Positions 55,843 to 64,000 of a stretch of 64,000 nt of DNA are shown here, piece after piece (position 1 is the first letter of the stretch; each line of letters begins with the position of its first letter). Made by a program: the position numbers and the translations under genes. The notes under the pieces were generated by a model. The model did no database searches, had not been told where the DNA came from, and saw nothing but the letters and a program-made list of their open reading frames with translations. Source of the stretch: Tolypothrix sp. FACHB-123 (GTDB lineage Bacteria > Cyanobacteriota > Cyanobacteriia > Cyanobacteriales > Nostocaceae); NCBI RefSeq assembly GCF_014697075.1, contig NZ_JACJRE010000004.1:1-64000 (forward strand), written 5' to 3'.

Positions 55843-56898
55843 ATAGATGCAGATGTAGATTTAACTCTGGTTTTATTTGTATCTTTTACTATGGAAAAAT
55901 CTCTATCCAATATAGAGGTACGCAAGTGATGGATTGACAATTTTTGTCTTGTGGAAGACAGATCTCGAAGCGCGTTCTCCAAAGGAGTTGTCATTGGCGT
56001 TCGCGTCAGCGTCTCCGTTCGCGTAGCGTCCCGAAGGGAAGGAGAAGAGAAGACATCCCTGTCAGCAACTGTCAGTAGGGTGTGATAAAGCCAGTTCTTC
56101 CTTATACGTTAAGTGTATCTGTCCTTTTTACAGCTGCTACTGAGCTTTTGACAATCTCTGGCCTTTACTTGATTAGGCATCCAGCCTGATAGCGGAGTTT
56201 ATATGTAAAAAAAGTTACTATTTGCTTACAGATGATATAGTTAGCATTTTGTGTATTTCTTGTCAAGACAAAATAAAAGAATATTTATATTTAAATTAAT
56301 AATTTGTAATTATCTGCAAAAAAAACTCAGATGTCTATATGTTTTAAAAAGCACTTATATGTTATTCATCTAAGGCAAGGAGAAACCTACTCCTTTAAGA
56401 AGCGGCAAGGTTGTTCCTACATTGCAGTCAGTTGTCTCCCTTCGGCTTCTGATACCTTCGCTACACATTCAGCGTCTCTGCAAACAGAAGGCTTGACACT
56501 TAGGGGAAGTTGTCAGTTGTCAGTAGCAAAAACAAATGAGTTCAGAACTCAACAACCAGCAATCATTATCCTCGTGTTTTTAGAGTATTAATACTTATAA
56601 GCAAGAAAACCATTATACATATAAATTAAATGTTCTCAGTCGTTTACTGTAGCTTTTTTGGCAGATAATGGCTATCACCCTACAGTCAAAAGGTTACATG
56701 GGGTTTAAAATTGGCAGCGCTAACTTTTCGATTCAGAGTTCCTCGTGCCACAATCCTATTGTGGTTGCTGTAAAGTGTTACTCAAAAGTGAAAAAAGTCT
56801 TGAGAAGAAAGGCTACAAGATGCCAACAGAGTTTACTAAAATTAATTCACCCTTCCTGGGGTATCAATAATTTTGAATGAACCCACACAGAGGTTTTC
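55843..56898. other. Intergenic region with dispersed repeats
   Basis: About 1 kb without a convincing gene. It contains the CGTTCGCGTAGCGTCCCGAAGGGA repeat (about 56017-56040), related CCTTCG/CTTCGCTAC fragments near 56440-56465, and a short frame at 56668-56880 (70 aa) ending 18 bases before ftsQ that has no recognisable homology. Confidence 0.55.
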
Positions 56899-57744
56899 AT
56901 GGCTGGCTTAGTATCAGTTTCTCGTATGGATTTAGCCCAACGTCGTCAAAAACTTCGGCGACATCAGCAGATGAAAATTATTCAGGCTATTTGGCGAACC
57001 TTTGCTATTAGTAGTCTGGCAGGATGTTTGCTTTGGATAGCAATCCAACCAATGTGGGTGCTCAACTCTCCAAGTCAAGTTGCGGTGAAATCAGGTAATC
57101 AATCACTGTCAGAAGAGACGATGCATTCATTGCTAGGACTATCCTATCCTCAGTCTCTATGGCGAATTCAACCCGCAGCGATCGCAGACTCTTTAAAACG
57201 ACAACCTACTATTGCCCAAGCAATTGTGACGCGTCGTCTGTTTCCTCCAGGATTAATTATTGAAATCCAGGAAAGAGTACCTGTAGCAATTGTACAAACT
57301 GAGCACAGCATAAATACTGCTAATACCAATAGACTAGCATCTGTGGGTTTAATAGATGCTAATGGAGTTTTGATGCCTTTAGAAAAATACAGATCGCTGA
57401 ATTCTACTGGCAAATTACCTAGTCTCAAAGTGATTGGCAAGCCAGAACAATATCTACCTTACTGGACTCAACTGTATCTGTCTGTAAGTCAAAGTTCTGT
57501 AAAAGTTATGGAAATCGATTGCCAAGATCCCACAAATTTAATTTTGAAAACAGAACTAGGTAATGTACATCTTGGCCCACCTAGTCCCCATTTAACTGAA
57601 CAAATTAAGACACTAGCTCAAATGCGCCATTTACCTAGTAAGTTGAATTCTAGCCAAATAGAATACATTAACATCCAAAATCCCGATAATCCTTTAGTAC
57701 AATTGAACCATAAAAAGTTAAAAGTCAATTTCCGCACTCCTTAA
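56899..57744 (+). CDS. ftsQ: Cell division protein FtsQ (POTRA domain)
   Basis: FtsQ links early and late divisome proteins. The 281 residues have a basic cytosolic N-terminus, one membrane helix (about 34-54, FAISSLAGCLLWIAIQPMWV), and a POTRA domain (VAVKSGNQSLSEETMHSLLG; SLKRQPTIAQAIVTRRLFPP followed by GLIIEIQERVPVAIV), then the beta domain. AGAGG lies 8 bases before the ATG. ftsZ follows 1.35 kb later on the same strand; cyanobacterial ftsQ and ftsZ are often neighbours. Confidence 0.94.
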   Translation: MAGLVSVSRMDLAQRRQKLRRHQQMKIIQAIWRTFAISSLAGCLLWIAIQPMWVLNSPSQVAVKSGNQSLSEETMHSLLGLSYPQSLWRIQPAAIADSLKRQPTIAQAIVTRRLFPPGLIIEIQERVPVAIVQTEHSINTANTNRLASVGLIDANGVLMPLEKYRSLNSTGKLPSLKVIGKPEQYLPYWTQLYLSVSQSSVKVMEIDCQDPTNLILKTELGNVHLGPPSPHLTEQIKTLAQMRHLPSKLNSSQIEYINIQNPDNPLVQLNHKKLKVNFRTP

Positions 57745-59095
57745 CAATATCTTCCAGACTGAATACACATCAGGTTCTGAAGTAATGAAAAATTTTATGG
57801 TGATTGATATATTTATTATTTTTTTAGATTCCCATACCGCACACAGCAATTGGGGTTAACGGCTCAATAACATGAGAGGGAAATTCACAAAACCTGCTTT
57901 AGTAAGTAAAAGCAACGCTGTTTTTAGCCTAACATTTAGTCATAAGGTAGAAAATTTTCGCAAGACTGATGGTGGATTCTGGCATGGATATGCTTTTTGC
58001 CTACGCAATTTTTCCAGATATCCAGGTTCTCCAACAGCACAATTTGTGAGTTTCTCATTAATATCTAACTTATAAAAACAGGATACGGGTGTAGATACTC
58101 AAATAATGGCTTACCGCAGAATCAACGCTGAGTAATGCTATAAATCATGGGTACAAACATATTTCCCAAGAGGGGTTGCAACTTCCTTGGTGTATCGAGA
58201 AACTGTGCTTTGGGTGTCGTCAGCTTTGTTTGGTGAAAACTTGGCGTAAATTTTCTCATTACCCTCAACTATCTGAAGTTTGACATATGTTTTGCGATAT
58301 TTGTGCCAGCAACACCAGTAACGATTTCTATAAGGTAGAATATTTCTCCAACCAATGTCAGTTAACAAGCTAAACAGCTAATCAATTGGAGTTTGCTATC
58401 AATTGACAAGTAATCTAAACACAGGTTAAGTAGAGGGCAAATTTTGTGTAATCAGGTGCAATCATCGCCAATGGTGAAACCTATTAAAAATATTCTCAAA
58501 TCAGACAAAATACCTGATGATGTGTCTTTACAAGTTGTGCTGTCTGAGTGTAATTTTGGGTGTAGAGCCACTTGTATTGTAAGTTCATGTATATTTAGAT
58601 ACTTACATATTTGTGAGTCAGTCAAATTTAATATTGGTAAGAATTTATTTAACCAGTATTTTTCTTTGAAAGGAGATTATAAAATATACAAAATTAACAT
58701 TGTTAGGGTGGCGATCGCCAGAAAAAAAATCAATACTGTAAGTTGTAAAATTAGTGACCGATATAAATTATTAGTAATCACGGGGGAAAACCATTGGAAA
58801 CAGCAAATTCAAACCAAGCTCAATTACCAACCTAACAGTGAAAATATTAATCATTGCCTGAAGTTATACAGATCATTTTTAAGTAAATATAGGTATACTT
58901 CTCTAGAACTAGTTGTGCGATCGGCTGCGTTCTTGGCTGATGCCGTAGCGAAATTTCGCACTGACAATCCTGTTAGGGTTGGAAGTAGTGAGAACAATAA
59001 AGAACACTGTCATGATTTATGGCAGTGTCAAACTATAGTTGACTCTTAGGTGAGTAACACCTGAAAAAGTCGTTTATCTACCTTTCACAAATCCA
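57745..59095. other. Long ftsQ-ftsZ intergenic region
   Basis: About 1.35 kb. One plus-strand frame (58444-59049, 201 codons) and one minus-strand frame (58138-58368) are open, but their composition is unlike neighbouring proteins and I see no domain. The region probably contains ftsZ promoters; GCCACTTGTATTG, TTAGGGTGGCGATCGCC and CGATCGGCTGCG segments look repeat-derived. Confidence 0.5.
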
Positions 59096-60388
59096 ATGAC
59101 ACTTGATAATAACCAAGGGCTTACCTATAAAAATTCCCAATCAGTGGGACAGTCAGGGTTCTCACTGGCTGTTAACTCAACCAATCCTTTTAATCATTCA
59201 GGGCTAAACTTTGGACAGAATCATGACGGTAAAAAGATGACCGCTGAAAATAACCGCATTGGTGAAATTGTTCCAGGTAGAGTTGCCAACATCAAAGTGA
59301 TTGGTGTGGGTGGCGGTGGTGGTAATGCTGTTAACCGTATGATTGAGTCTGATGTCAGTGGCGTGGAGTTTTGGTCAATTAATACAGATGCCCAAGCTCT
59401 TACCTTAGCTGGTGCTCCCAGCCGGTTGCAAATTGGGCAGAAACTGACTCGCGGTTTAGGTGCAGGCGGGAATCCTGCTATTGGTCAAAAAGCAGCAGAG
59501 GAGTCAAGGGACGAAATTGCTACAGCTCTAGAAGGAGCTGACTTAGTATTTATCACGGCTGGTATGGGAGGTGGTACGGGAACTGGTGCAGCGCCGATAG
59601 TTGCAGAAGTAGCTAAAGAAATGGGTGCGCTGACTGTTGGCGTAGTGACACGTCCCTTTGTCTTTGAAGGAAGACGCCGTACTAGTCAAGCAGAGCAAGG
59701 AATTGAAGGTCTCAAAAGTAGAGTGGATACCCTGATTATTATCCCTAACAATAAACTCTTAGAAGTGATCCCCGAACAAACACCCGTACAAGAAGCTTTC
59801 CGCTATGCAGATGATGTCCTGCGTCAAGGGGTACAAGGCATTTCCGATATCATTACGATCCCTGGCTTAGTCAACGTTGACTTTGCTGATGTCAGAGCAG
59901 TGATGGCAGATGCAGGCTCGGCATTGATGGGAATTGGAGTTAGTTCTGGGAAATCACGAGCTAGAGAAGCAGCGATCGCGGCTATTTCTTCGCCATTATT
60001 AGAATGTTCTATTGAAGGAGCTAGAGGAGTTGTTTTCAACATTACTGGTGGTAGTGACCTCACCTTGCATGAAGTCAATGCTGCGGCGGAAACAATTTAT
60101 GAAGTAGTTGATCCCAACGCCAATATTATTTTTGGTGCAGTGATTGATGATAGGCTCCAAGGTGAAGTCCGGATTACTGTAATTGCAACCGGTTTTACAG
60201 GTGAACCACAAGCAGCACCACAACAAACAGTTGCCAATACAAGAGTCACAACACCTCCAGCTAGAAGACCTGTTTCACAACAGCCACCATCTGCTAGTCC
60301 GCCTGCGCCAATCCCAGAACCCAAAGAAAAACCTGTCTTAGATATTCCCGATTTTCTGCAACGGCGACGCAACCAACCAAAAAATTAA
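59096..60388 (+). CDS. ftsZ: Cell division protein FtsZ
   Basis: FtsZ is the tubulin-like GTPase of the division ring. The 430 residues have a 60-residue N-terminal extension typical of filamentous cyanobacteria, then [17 protein letters not shown], the GTP signature [10 protein letters not shown] near 160, the T7 loop [11 protein letters not shown], and a Pro-rich linker ending in the conserved tail [10 protein letters not shown] that binds partner proteins. A second possible start (ATG at about 59237, [10 protein letters not shown]) would remove the extension; the longer start is used here as in related species. Confidence 0.99.
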   Translation: MTLDNNQGLTYKNSQSVGQSGFSLAVNSTNPFNHSGLNFGQNHDGKKMTAENNRIGEIVPGRVANIKVIGVGGGGGNAVNRMIESDVSGVEFWSINTDAQALTLAGAPSRLQIGQKLTRGLGAGGNPAIGQKAAEESRDEIATALEGADLVFITAGMGGGTGTGAAPIVAEVAKEMGALTVGVVTRPFVFEGRRRTSQAEQGIEGLKSRVDTLIIIPNNKLLEVIPEQTPVQEAFRYADDVLRQGVQGISDIITIPGLVNVDFADVRAVMADAGSALMGIGVSSGKSRAREAAIAAISSPLLECSIEGARGVVFNITGGSDLTLHEVNAAAETIYEVVDPNANIIFGAVIDDRLQGEVRITVIATGFTGEPQAAPQQTVANTRVTTPPARRPVSQQPPSASPPAPIPEPKEKPVLDIPDFLQRRRNQPKN

Positions 60389-60885
60389 GCGATCGCTTAA
60401 TTGTAAATTTGAGATGGAATTGGAATTCTCAGGTCGAACTCAAGACTGTATATAAAGGGTTAGGTGTCAAGTTTATTCCAGCCAAGGATAAGCTATTTCG
60501 CTTCTGGCACTAAAATTGCTCATTAGTGACGAAATTACTCAACCCTAAGCACAAACCTCATGAACATGGGCAGGAGTCTACTGGCTCAGGTGTCCTGAAT
60601 CCTGTTTGGGATAAAACAGCGAAGATGTAAATTATCAACTAAGGTCTCTGCTGATTTTGATCCCATAAGTATTTGTCTGAAATTCGGGAAGACTAGCCCA
60701 ACTTCAAATGCTCTCACTTGTATAAATTCTCGCTGTGAATCAGTAAATTACATAGGTATAGGCTTCCCGTAGAGTAGAAGGCAAAGAAACTAAAAACTAA
60801 AGAAACTAAATTATTTTTATTAATATTCAGTTTTCAGTTTTCATTAGTGATTTCTCTACGTCTTCATATCTCCCCACTCACTTTT
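60389..60885. other. Intergenic region after ftsZ
   Basis: About 500 bases between convergent genes. No gene or clear terminator hairpin is seen; GCGATCGC directly follows the ftsZ stop. Confidence 0.5.
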
Positions 60886-61875
60886 TCATACTTGTGATGT
60901 CTGAAGTTGTAGAGTTTGTTCAACCCATTGAACTACTTGATGACCAAGGTTAGTACCATCTAGTCTGTCGATTTCGCGAACTCCAGTGGGACTAGTGACG
61001 TTAACTTCAGTTAGATAACCGCCAATAACATCAATACCTACAAAAATTAAGCCGTCTTGGCGTAACTTTTCTGCTACTTGTCTACAAATTTCTTGCTCTC
61101 TGGGGGTAATTTCAGTTTGAGCAACTGTACCCCCAGCAGCCATGTTATTGCGAAAGTCGCTACCACTAGACAAGCGATTGAGGGCTCCTATTGGTTCACC
61201 ATTCAACAGAATTATTCTCTTATCTCCCTCTTTTGCTTGTGGTAAGTAGGTTTGCACCATAACTGGTACTCGACCTTGAAAAGTACTTAGTTCCACAATA
61301 GAGTTAAAATTGCGATCGCTTGGTTGTAAAAATAAAATCCCTTCCCCAGCTTTGTTACCTAGTGGTTTGAGCACAGCCGCGCCTTTTGTTTCCACAAATT
61401 CACGGATAACCTGCTTATCAGCACTGACAATAGTTTCGGGAATTACATCGGTAAACTGGAGGGCATACATTTTTTCGTTCGCACCTCGGATACCTTTGGG
61501 ACTGTTAATAACTAAGGTTTTGTTTTGGTCGATGTAATCCAAAATGTAAGTTGCATAGAGGTAAGCATCATTTACTGGTGGATCTGTCCGCATAAAAACA
61601 GCATCCATTGTTTCCAAGCAAGTCAACAAGCTTTCTGCATTGCTCAACTTGTACCAAGGATTTGCTGCAAAATAGCGTCCTTCCACCAGTTGAACTGGAG
61701 TAATTTCTACGCGCTGTAAAATAGCCCAGGCTTTTCCCTCTACTACACTCAACAGATTAGCCTGCGTTATCCACACTTCATGTCCGAGTATTTGCGCTGC
61801 TTCCATTAAGGCAACACTAGTATCGTGACATGGATCGAGCTGATGGATGGGATCGATGATAAAAGCTAGTTTCAC
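60886..61875 (-). CDS. gshB: Glutathione synthetase
   Basis: GshB joins gamma-glutamylcysteine and glycine with ATP. I start at the internal GTG at 61875 (VKLAFIIDPIHQLDPCHDTS), since family members open MKxAFIIDP and GAGG lies about 9 bases upstream; a GTG at 61893 gives six extra residues. The 329 residues have the ATP-grasp pattern KPLGNKAGEGILFLQ, QTYLPQAKEGDKRIILLNGE, and the C-terminal GLIFVGIDVIGGYLTEVNVT. The gene lies downstream of a glutaredoxin gene, a functional pair. Confidence 0.97.
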   Translation of the reverse strand: MKLAFIIDPIHQLDPCHDTSVALMEAAQILGHEVWITQANLLSVVEGKAWAILQRVEITPVQLVEGRYFAANPWYKLSNAESLLTCLETMDAVFMRTDPPVNDAYLYATYILDYIDQNKTLVINSPKGIRGANEKMYALQFTDVIPETIVSADKQVIREFVETKGAAVLKPLGNKAGEGILFLQPSDRNFNSIVELSTFQGRVPVMVQTYLPQAKEGDKRIILLNGEPIGALNRLSSGSDFRNNMAAGGTVAQTEITPREQEICRQVAEKLRQDGLIFVGIDVIGGYLTEVNVTSPTGVREIDRLDGTNLGHQVVQWVEQTLQLQTSQV

Positions 61876-61995
61876 GCTTTTTGCCTCAAGCACCAGGAAA
61901 TTTAAAGTTATTCAATTTACATTATCCCTTGATGTTCAGACTGATTTCCACTTACTGACGTGGTAAATAAAGCGTAATTTTCATAAATCATGGAT

Positions 61996-62268
61996 CTATA
62001 CGCTATTGGCAGAGGTAAGCAACTCATCAAGCTTGCCTTGACGTTCTAAAGCATGAATGTCATCACAACCACCAACATGATAGTCGTTAATGAAAATTTG
62101 AGGCAAAGAGCGTCTTCCATTTGCTCTTTCAGCCATTTTATCCCTTGCTTCCTCATCACCATCGATGCTGTATTCAGTAAATTCAACACCCTTTTTATTT
62201 AGCAAATTTTTAGCGCGGATACAAAATGGGCAAGTCCTCCAGGTATAAATTTCTACTTTTGCCGCCAT
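61996..62268 (-). CDS. grxC: Glutaredoxin 3 family protein
   Basis: The 90-residue glutaredoxin has the dithiol active site CPFC (TCPFCIRAKNLL, residues 13-16), the cis-proline SLPQIFIND, and GGCDDIHAL as the glutathione-binding motif. It uses glutathione made by GshB, whose gene follows 102-120 bases downstream on the same strand. Cytosolic, intact. Confidence 0.97.
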   Translation of the reverse strand: MAAKVEIYTWRTCPFCIRAKNLLNKKGVEFTEYSIDGDEEARDKMAERANGRRSLPQIFINDYHVGGCDDIHALERQGKLDELLTSANSV

Positions 62269-62640
62269 AACTTCCTCGATTAGTTTTAATATTCTTAATT
62301 TTAGACCTTTGCTACTATATACTGCCCTTGAGTTACGTTAAAAGTCACAATAATTTTATTCCTACACAAATAAAGGTTAGTCAATAGTCGATAGATTGTT
62401 AGCTATAGACTCTTGACTAATTGCATCTTTGCACCAGGTTTATTAATAAATTGATGTTATTCCAGTTTAAATAGTTGTAGCCTCAGCAACTATACGGTGA
62501 TTACTCAGCGATATTAATTCTATTTCAGTATTAACCGCTATCATCAATCTAGTTATCTAGTCGTAAAAGTTACGACAAAAGTTATGTTCCACTAAATGGT
62601 TAGTGATAAAATTGAAAATTTTAATTACCATTTGATTGTT
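62269..62640. other. AT-rich intergenic region
   Basis: About 370 bases between grxC and the terminator of the PEP-CTERM gene. It holds the grxC promoter. Nothing else is seen. Confidence 0.5.
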
Positions 62641-62673
62641 AAAGCCCAGCAAAAAATAGATAGGCTGGGCTTT
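62641..62673 (-). terminator. Terminator of the PEP-CTERM gene
   Basis: AAAGCCCAGC (62641-62650) and GCTGGGCTTT (62664-62673) form a 10-bp stem. On the minus strand it comes 51 bases after the stop of the PEP-CTERM gene. Confidence 0.85.
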
Positions 62674-62723
62674 GTCCAGCCTGTAATTTTGAAAGCGTCT
62701 TTTTCTTACTCACAGAGTATAAT

Positions 62724-63554
62724 TTAAACTTTTGCTAGGCGCTTCTTGTTCAAGACTTTGAGCGCACTCATTGCTACTACCGCCAGGGCAGCAGTTGTAC
62801 TAGGTTCAGGTACACTTCTAGCGATGACTTTGAAATCAGGGCCGTTGTAAGTTGTTTTAGCACTTACTTGAATGCCTTTAATGCCTTTGATAGCTTGTTC
62901 ATCGTTTAATCCTAGTTGCTTGAGGCTTACCCCCCAAGAACCAACATTTTGAGCCTCAGTAATTTCCATTGTGTCAATCTTGTAACCTGCATTTTGCTGA
63001 TTCTGCTTCTGCTTCAGGTTCAGAAGATTCCCAAGTAAATTGCCATTTTCATCAATTGCTTGAATATCCAAATCACTGTTCATACCCCGTTCCCAAAAGA
63101 ATAGGTTATCTAAACCAGAAGCATCTTGCCTAATAGTAGTGTCAAACCAAAGGTTCATTGTAAAAGCCCCTTTGTCTTCAGTATCAATAATGTTGTTGAG
63201 ATTATTGTTACCTAAGTAAGCAGCAATTTGATCTGCCTTTGGATCTTCGGAGACTTGTATATTCTTGGGTGTAGAAGCATTATCACCTCTATCTGTACTG
63301 GCTGCACCACTATTACCACCGCTGTATGTAGTATTTTTCAGATCAGTAACCCTATTAACAAAGGTAAAATTAGAAAATGTCTGGTCTTTTCCTTGCTTAT
63401 CTTTTTGAGTAATAGATTGTAACAAAATATTTGCTTTAGGGTCGTTAGATTGACTAACATTTGTTTTAAAATCTGCTGCCTGAGCAGATGGAACAAGCAC
63501 TAAACTAGTGCCAAAAGATATCAGAATTAAAGTAGAGATGCGTTTAATATTCAT
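62724..63554 (-). CDS. PEP-CTERM exosortase-sorted surface protein
   Basis: The 276 residues carry an N-terminal signal peptide (LILISFGTSLVLVPSAQAAD) and a C-terminal PEP-CTERM sorting tail: VPEPSTTAALAVVAMSALKV ending with a basic KKRLAKV. Exosortase recognises this tail and cleaves at it during export. The folded part (about 25-245) is beta-rich, with FTMNLWFDTTIRQDASGLDN and LFFWERGMNSDLDIQAIDEN; it resembles cyanobacterial exosortase-dependent surface proteins (XDP-type), a tentative recollection. Intact. Confidence 0.9.
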   Translation of the reverse strand: MNIKRISTLILISFGTSLVLVPSAQAADFKTNVSQSNDPKANILLQSITQKDKQGKDQTFSNFTFVNRVTDLKNTTYSGGNSGAASTDRGDNASTPKNIQVSEDPKADQIAAYLGNNNLNNIIDTEDKGAFTMNLWFDTTIRQDASGLDNLFFWERGMNSDLDIQAIDENGNLLGNLLNLKQKQNQQNAGYKIDTMEITEAQNVGSWGVSLKQLGLNDEQAIKGIKGIQVSAKTTYNGPDFKVIARSVPEPSTTAALAVVAMSALKVLNKKRLAKV

Positions 63555-64000
63555 AGGATTTGTTGTGCTTTTAAAGCCTTTAAATTTCAGGTTTTGTTTT
63601 CCAGAGCGTAAAATCTAATCATTTTACCTAAATTATCCAAAAAATTAGCAAATTATTACTATTTATTGCCGAGTTTTTGAATTTTTCGGGTTTTTACCAA
63701 ATATCTGCGGCTAATGAGTGTTGAAAAATTACAATTAGGTGAGCGATAAATATAAATTGCCACACCTAATTCTCAATAGTCTATAGGTTTTGAAATTTTT
63801 ATTAAAAATTTAATTTAGACATTTCTAACTATCGGTTTTTAGGGATAGTTTTCGATTTAAGTATGATTAACTAGTATTTTTTTATTTAAATAAATTAAGT
63901 AAATAAACAGATATCTTTTCCAGAAGGTTGCTACAATGGCAATATTTCGATATTTAAATCATTAGATTTAGTTACAGTCAGAATTCCTAAAAAGAAACTA
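63555..64000. other. AT-rich upstream region of the PEP-CTERM gene
   Basis: About 450 bases, very AT-rich, with no gene to the window edge. It should contain the promoter of the PEP-CTERM gene. Confidence 0.5.

Noticed and set aside
56331-56591. 86-codon frame before ftsQ
   Set aside because: Overlaps dispersed repeat fragments (CCTTCGGCTTC, CTTCGCTACAC); probably chance.
58138-58368. 76-codon minus-strand frame
   Set aside because: No homology, no RBS, lies in repeat-like spacer DNA.
58444-59049. 201-codon frame between ftsQ and ftsZ
   Set aside because: No recognisable domain, cysteine- and lysine-rich mix unlike neighbours, contains HIP1 and repeat-like DNA; too weak to call.

Overview
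The window is chromosomal DNA from a filamentous, probably heterocystous, cyanobacterium of the Nostoc/Anabaena/Calothrix type. The evidence is the dense GCGATCGC (HIP1) octamers, dispersed GGGCATTGGGCATT-type intergenic repeats, and a full set of cyanobacterial photosynthesis genes (psbEFLJ, psaI, psbO, psb32, ycf48, rubA, ndhCKJ) together with ftsQ/ftsZ, sigF and a PEP-CTERM protein.

Region 1 (1-16630) is most of a type V-K CRISPR-associated transposon (CAST). It starts inside a damaged tnsC and continues through tniQ, a block of small cargo genes, a decayed second tniQ, a DUF1828-type pair, and a type I restriction-modification operon (hsdM, hsdS, a broken Schlafen/AlbA_2 gene, hsdR, a YgjP-like metallopeptidase). 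The MerR-type CAST repressor gene (cvkR) heads that operon and is divergent from cas12k. After cas12k come the tracrRNA, a 6-repeat CRISPR array, an isolated repeat-like element with a homing guide, and a transposon end made of 20-bp-period repeats. The end lies at about 16630, next to a tRNA-Arg(CCG) gene. The 17-nt guide matches that tRNA, a GTN-type PAM is present, and the junction is 61 bp from the PAM. The opposite transposon end and tnsB are not in the window. TnsC breaks off inside its Walker A motif, so this copy may be immobile unless another copy supplies TnsC.

Region 2 (16636-35510) is ordinary chromosome: tRNA-Arg, an EnvC-like M23 peptidase, a Mn2+ riboswitch with a UPF0016 (Mnx-like) Mn exporter, two histidine kinases, a TPR protein, a Gly/Arg-rich protein behind a structured leader, a DUF39/HcyBio protein, SurE, Uma2 proteins and relics, Psb32, a DUF4346 protein, a FemAB/GNAT-like protein, a RibD-C reductase, and a TPR protein with highly uniform 42-residue repeats.

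Region 3 (35514-48000) holds photosynthesis and respiration genes: ndhC-ndhK-ndhJ, then rubA, ycf48 and psbEFLJ (rubredoxin and Ycf48 are photosystem assembly factors), psaI, a large beta-rich protein, a Pro-rich lipoprotein, sigF, and psbO with a clear terminator.

Region 4 (48731-55842) contains a P-loop ATPase gene next to a 1675-residue STAND-like protein with 14 WD40 repeats. Its N-terminal module is shared with the TPR protein at 33882-35510. A frameshifted remnant directly upstream of that TPR gene resembles the C-terminus of the same ATPase, so the window appears to carry two versions of one two-gene module, one intact and one decayed. This and the CAST are the most interesting parts of the window.

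Region 5 (56899-64000) holds ftsQ and ftsZ separated by about 1.35 kb, then gshB and a glutaredoxin (glutathione metabolism), and a PEP-CTERM surface protein.
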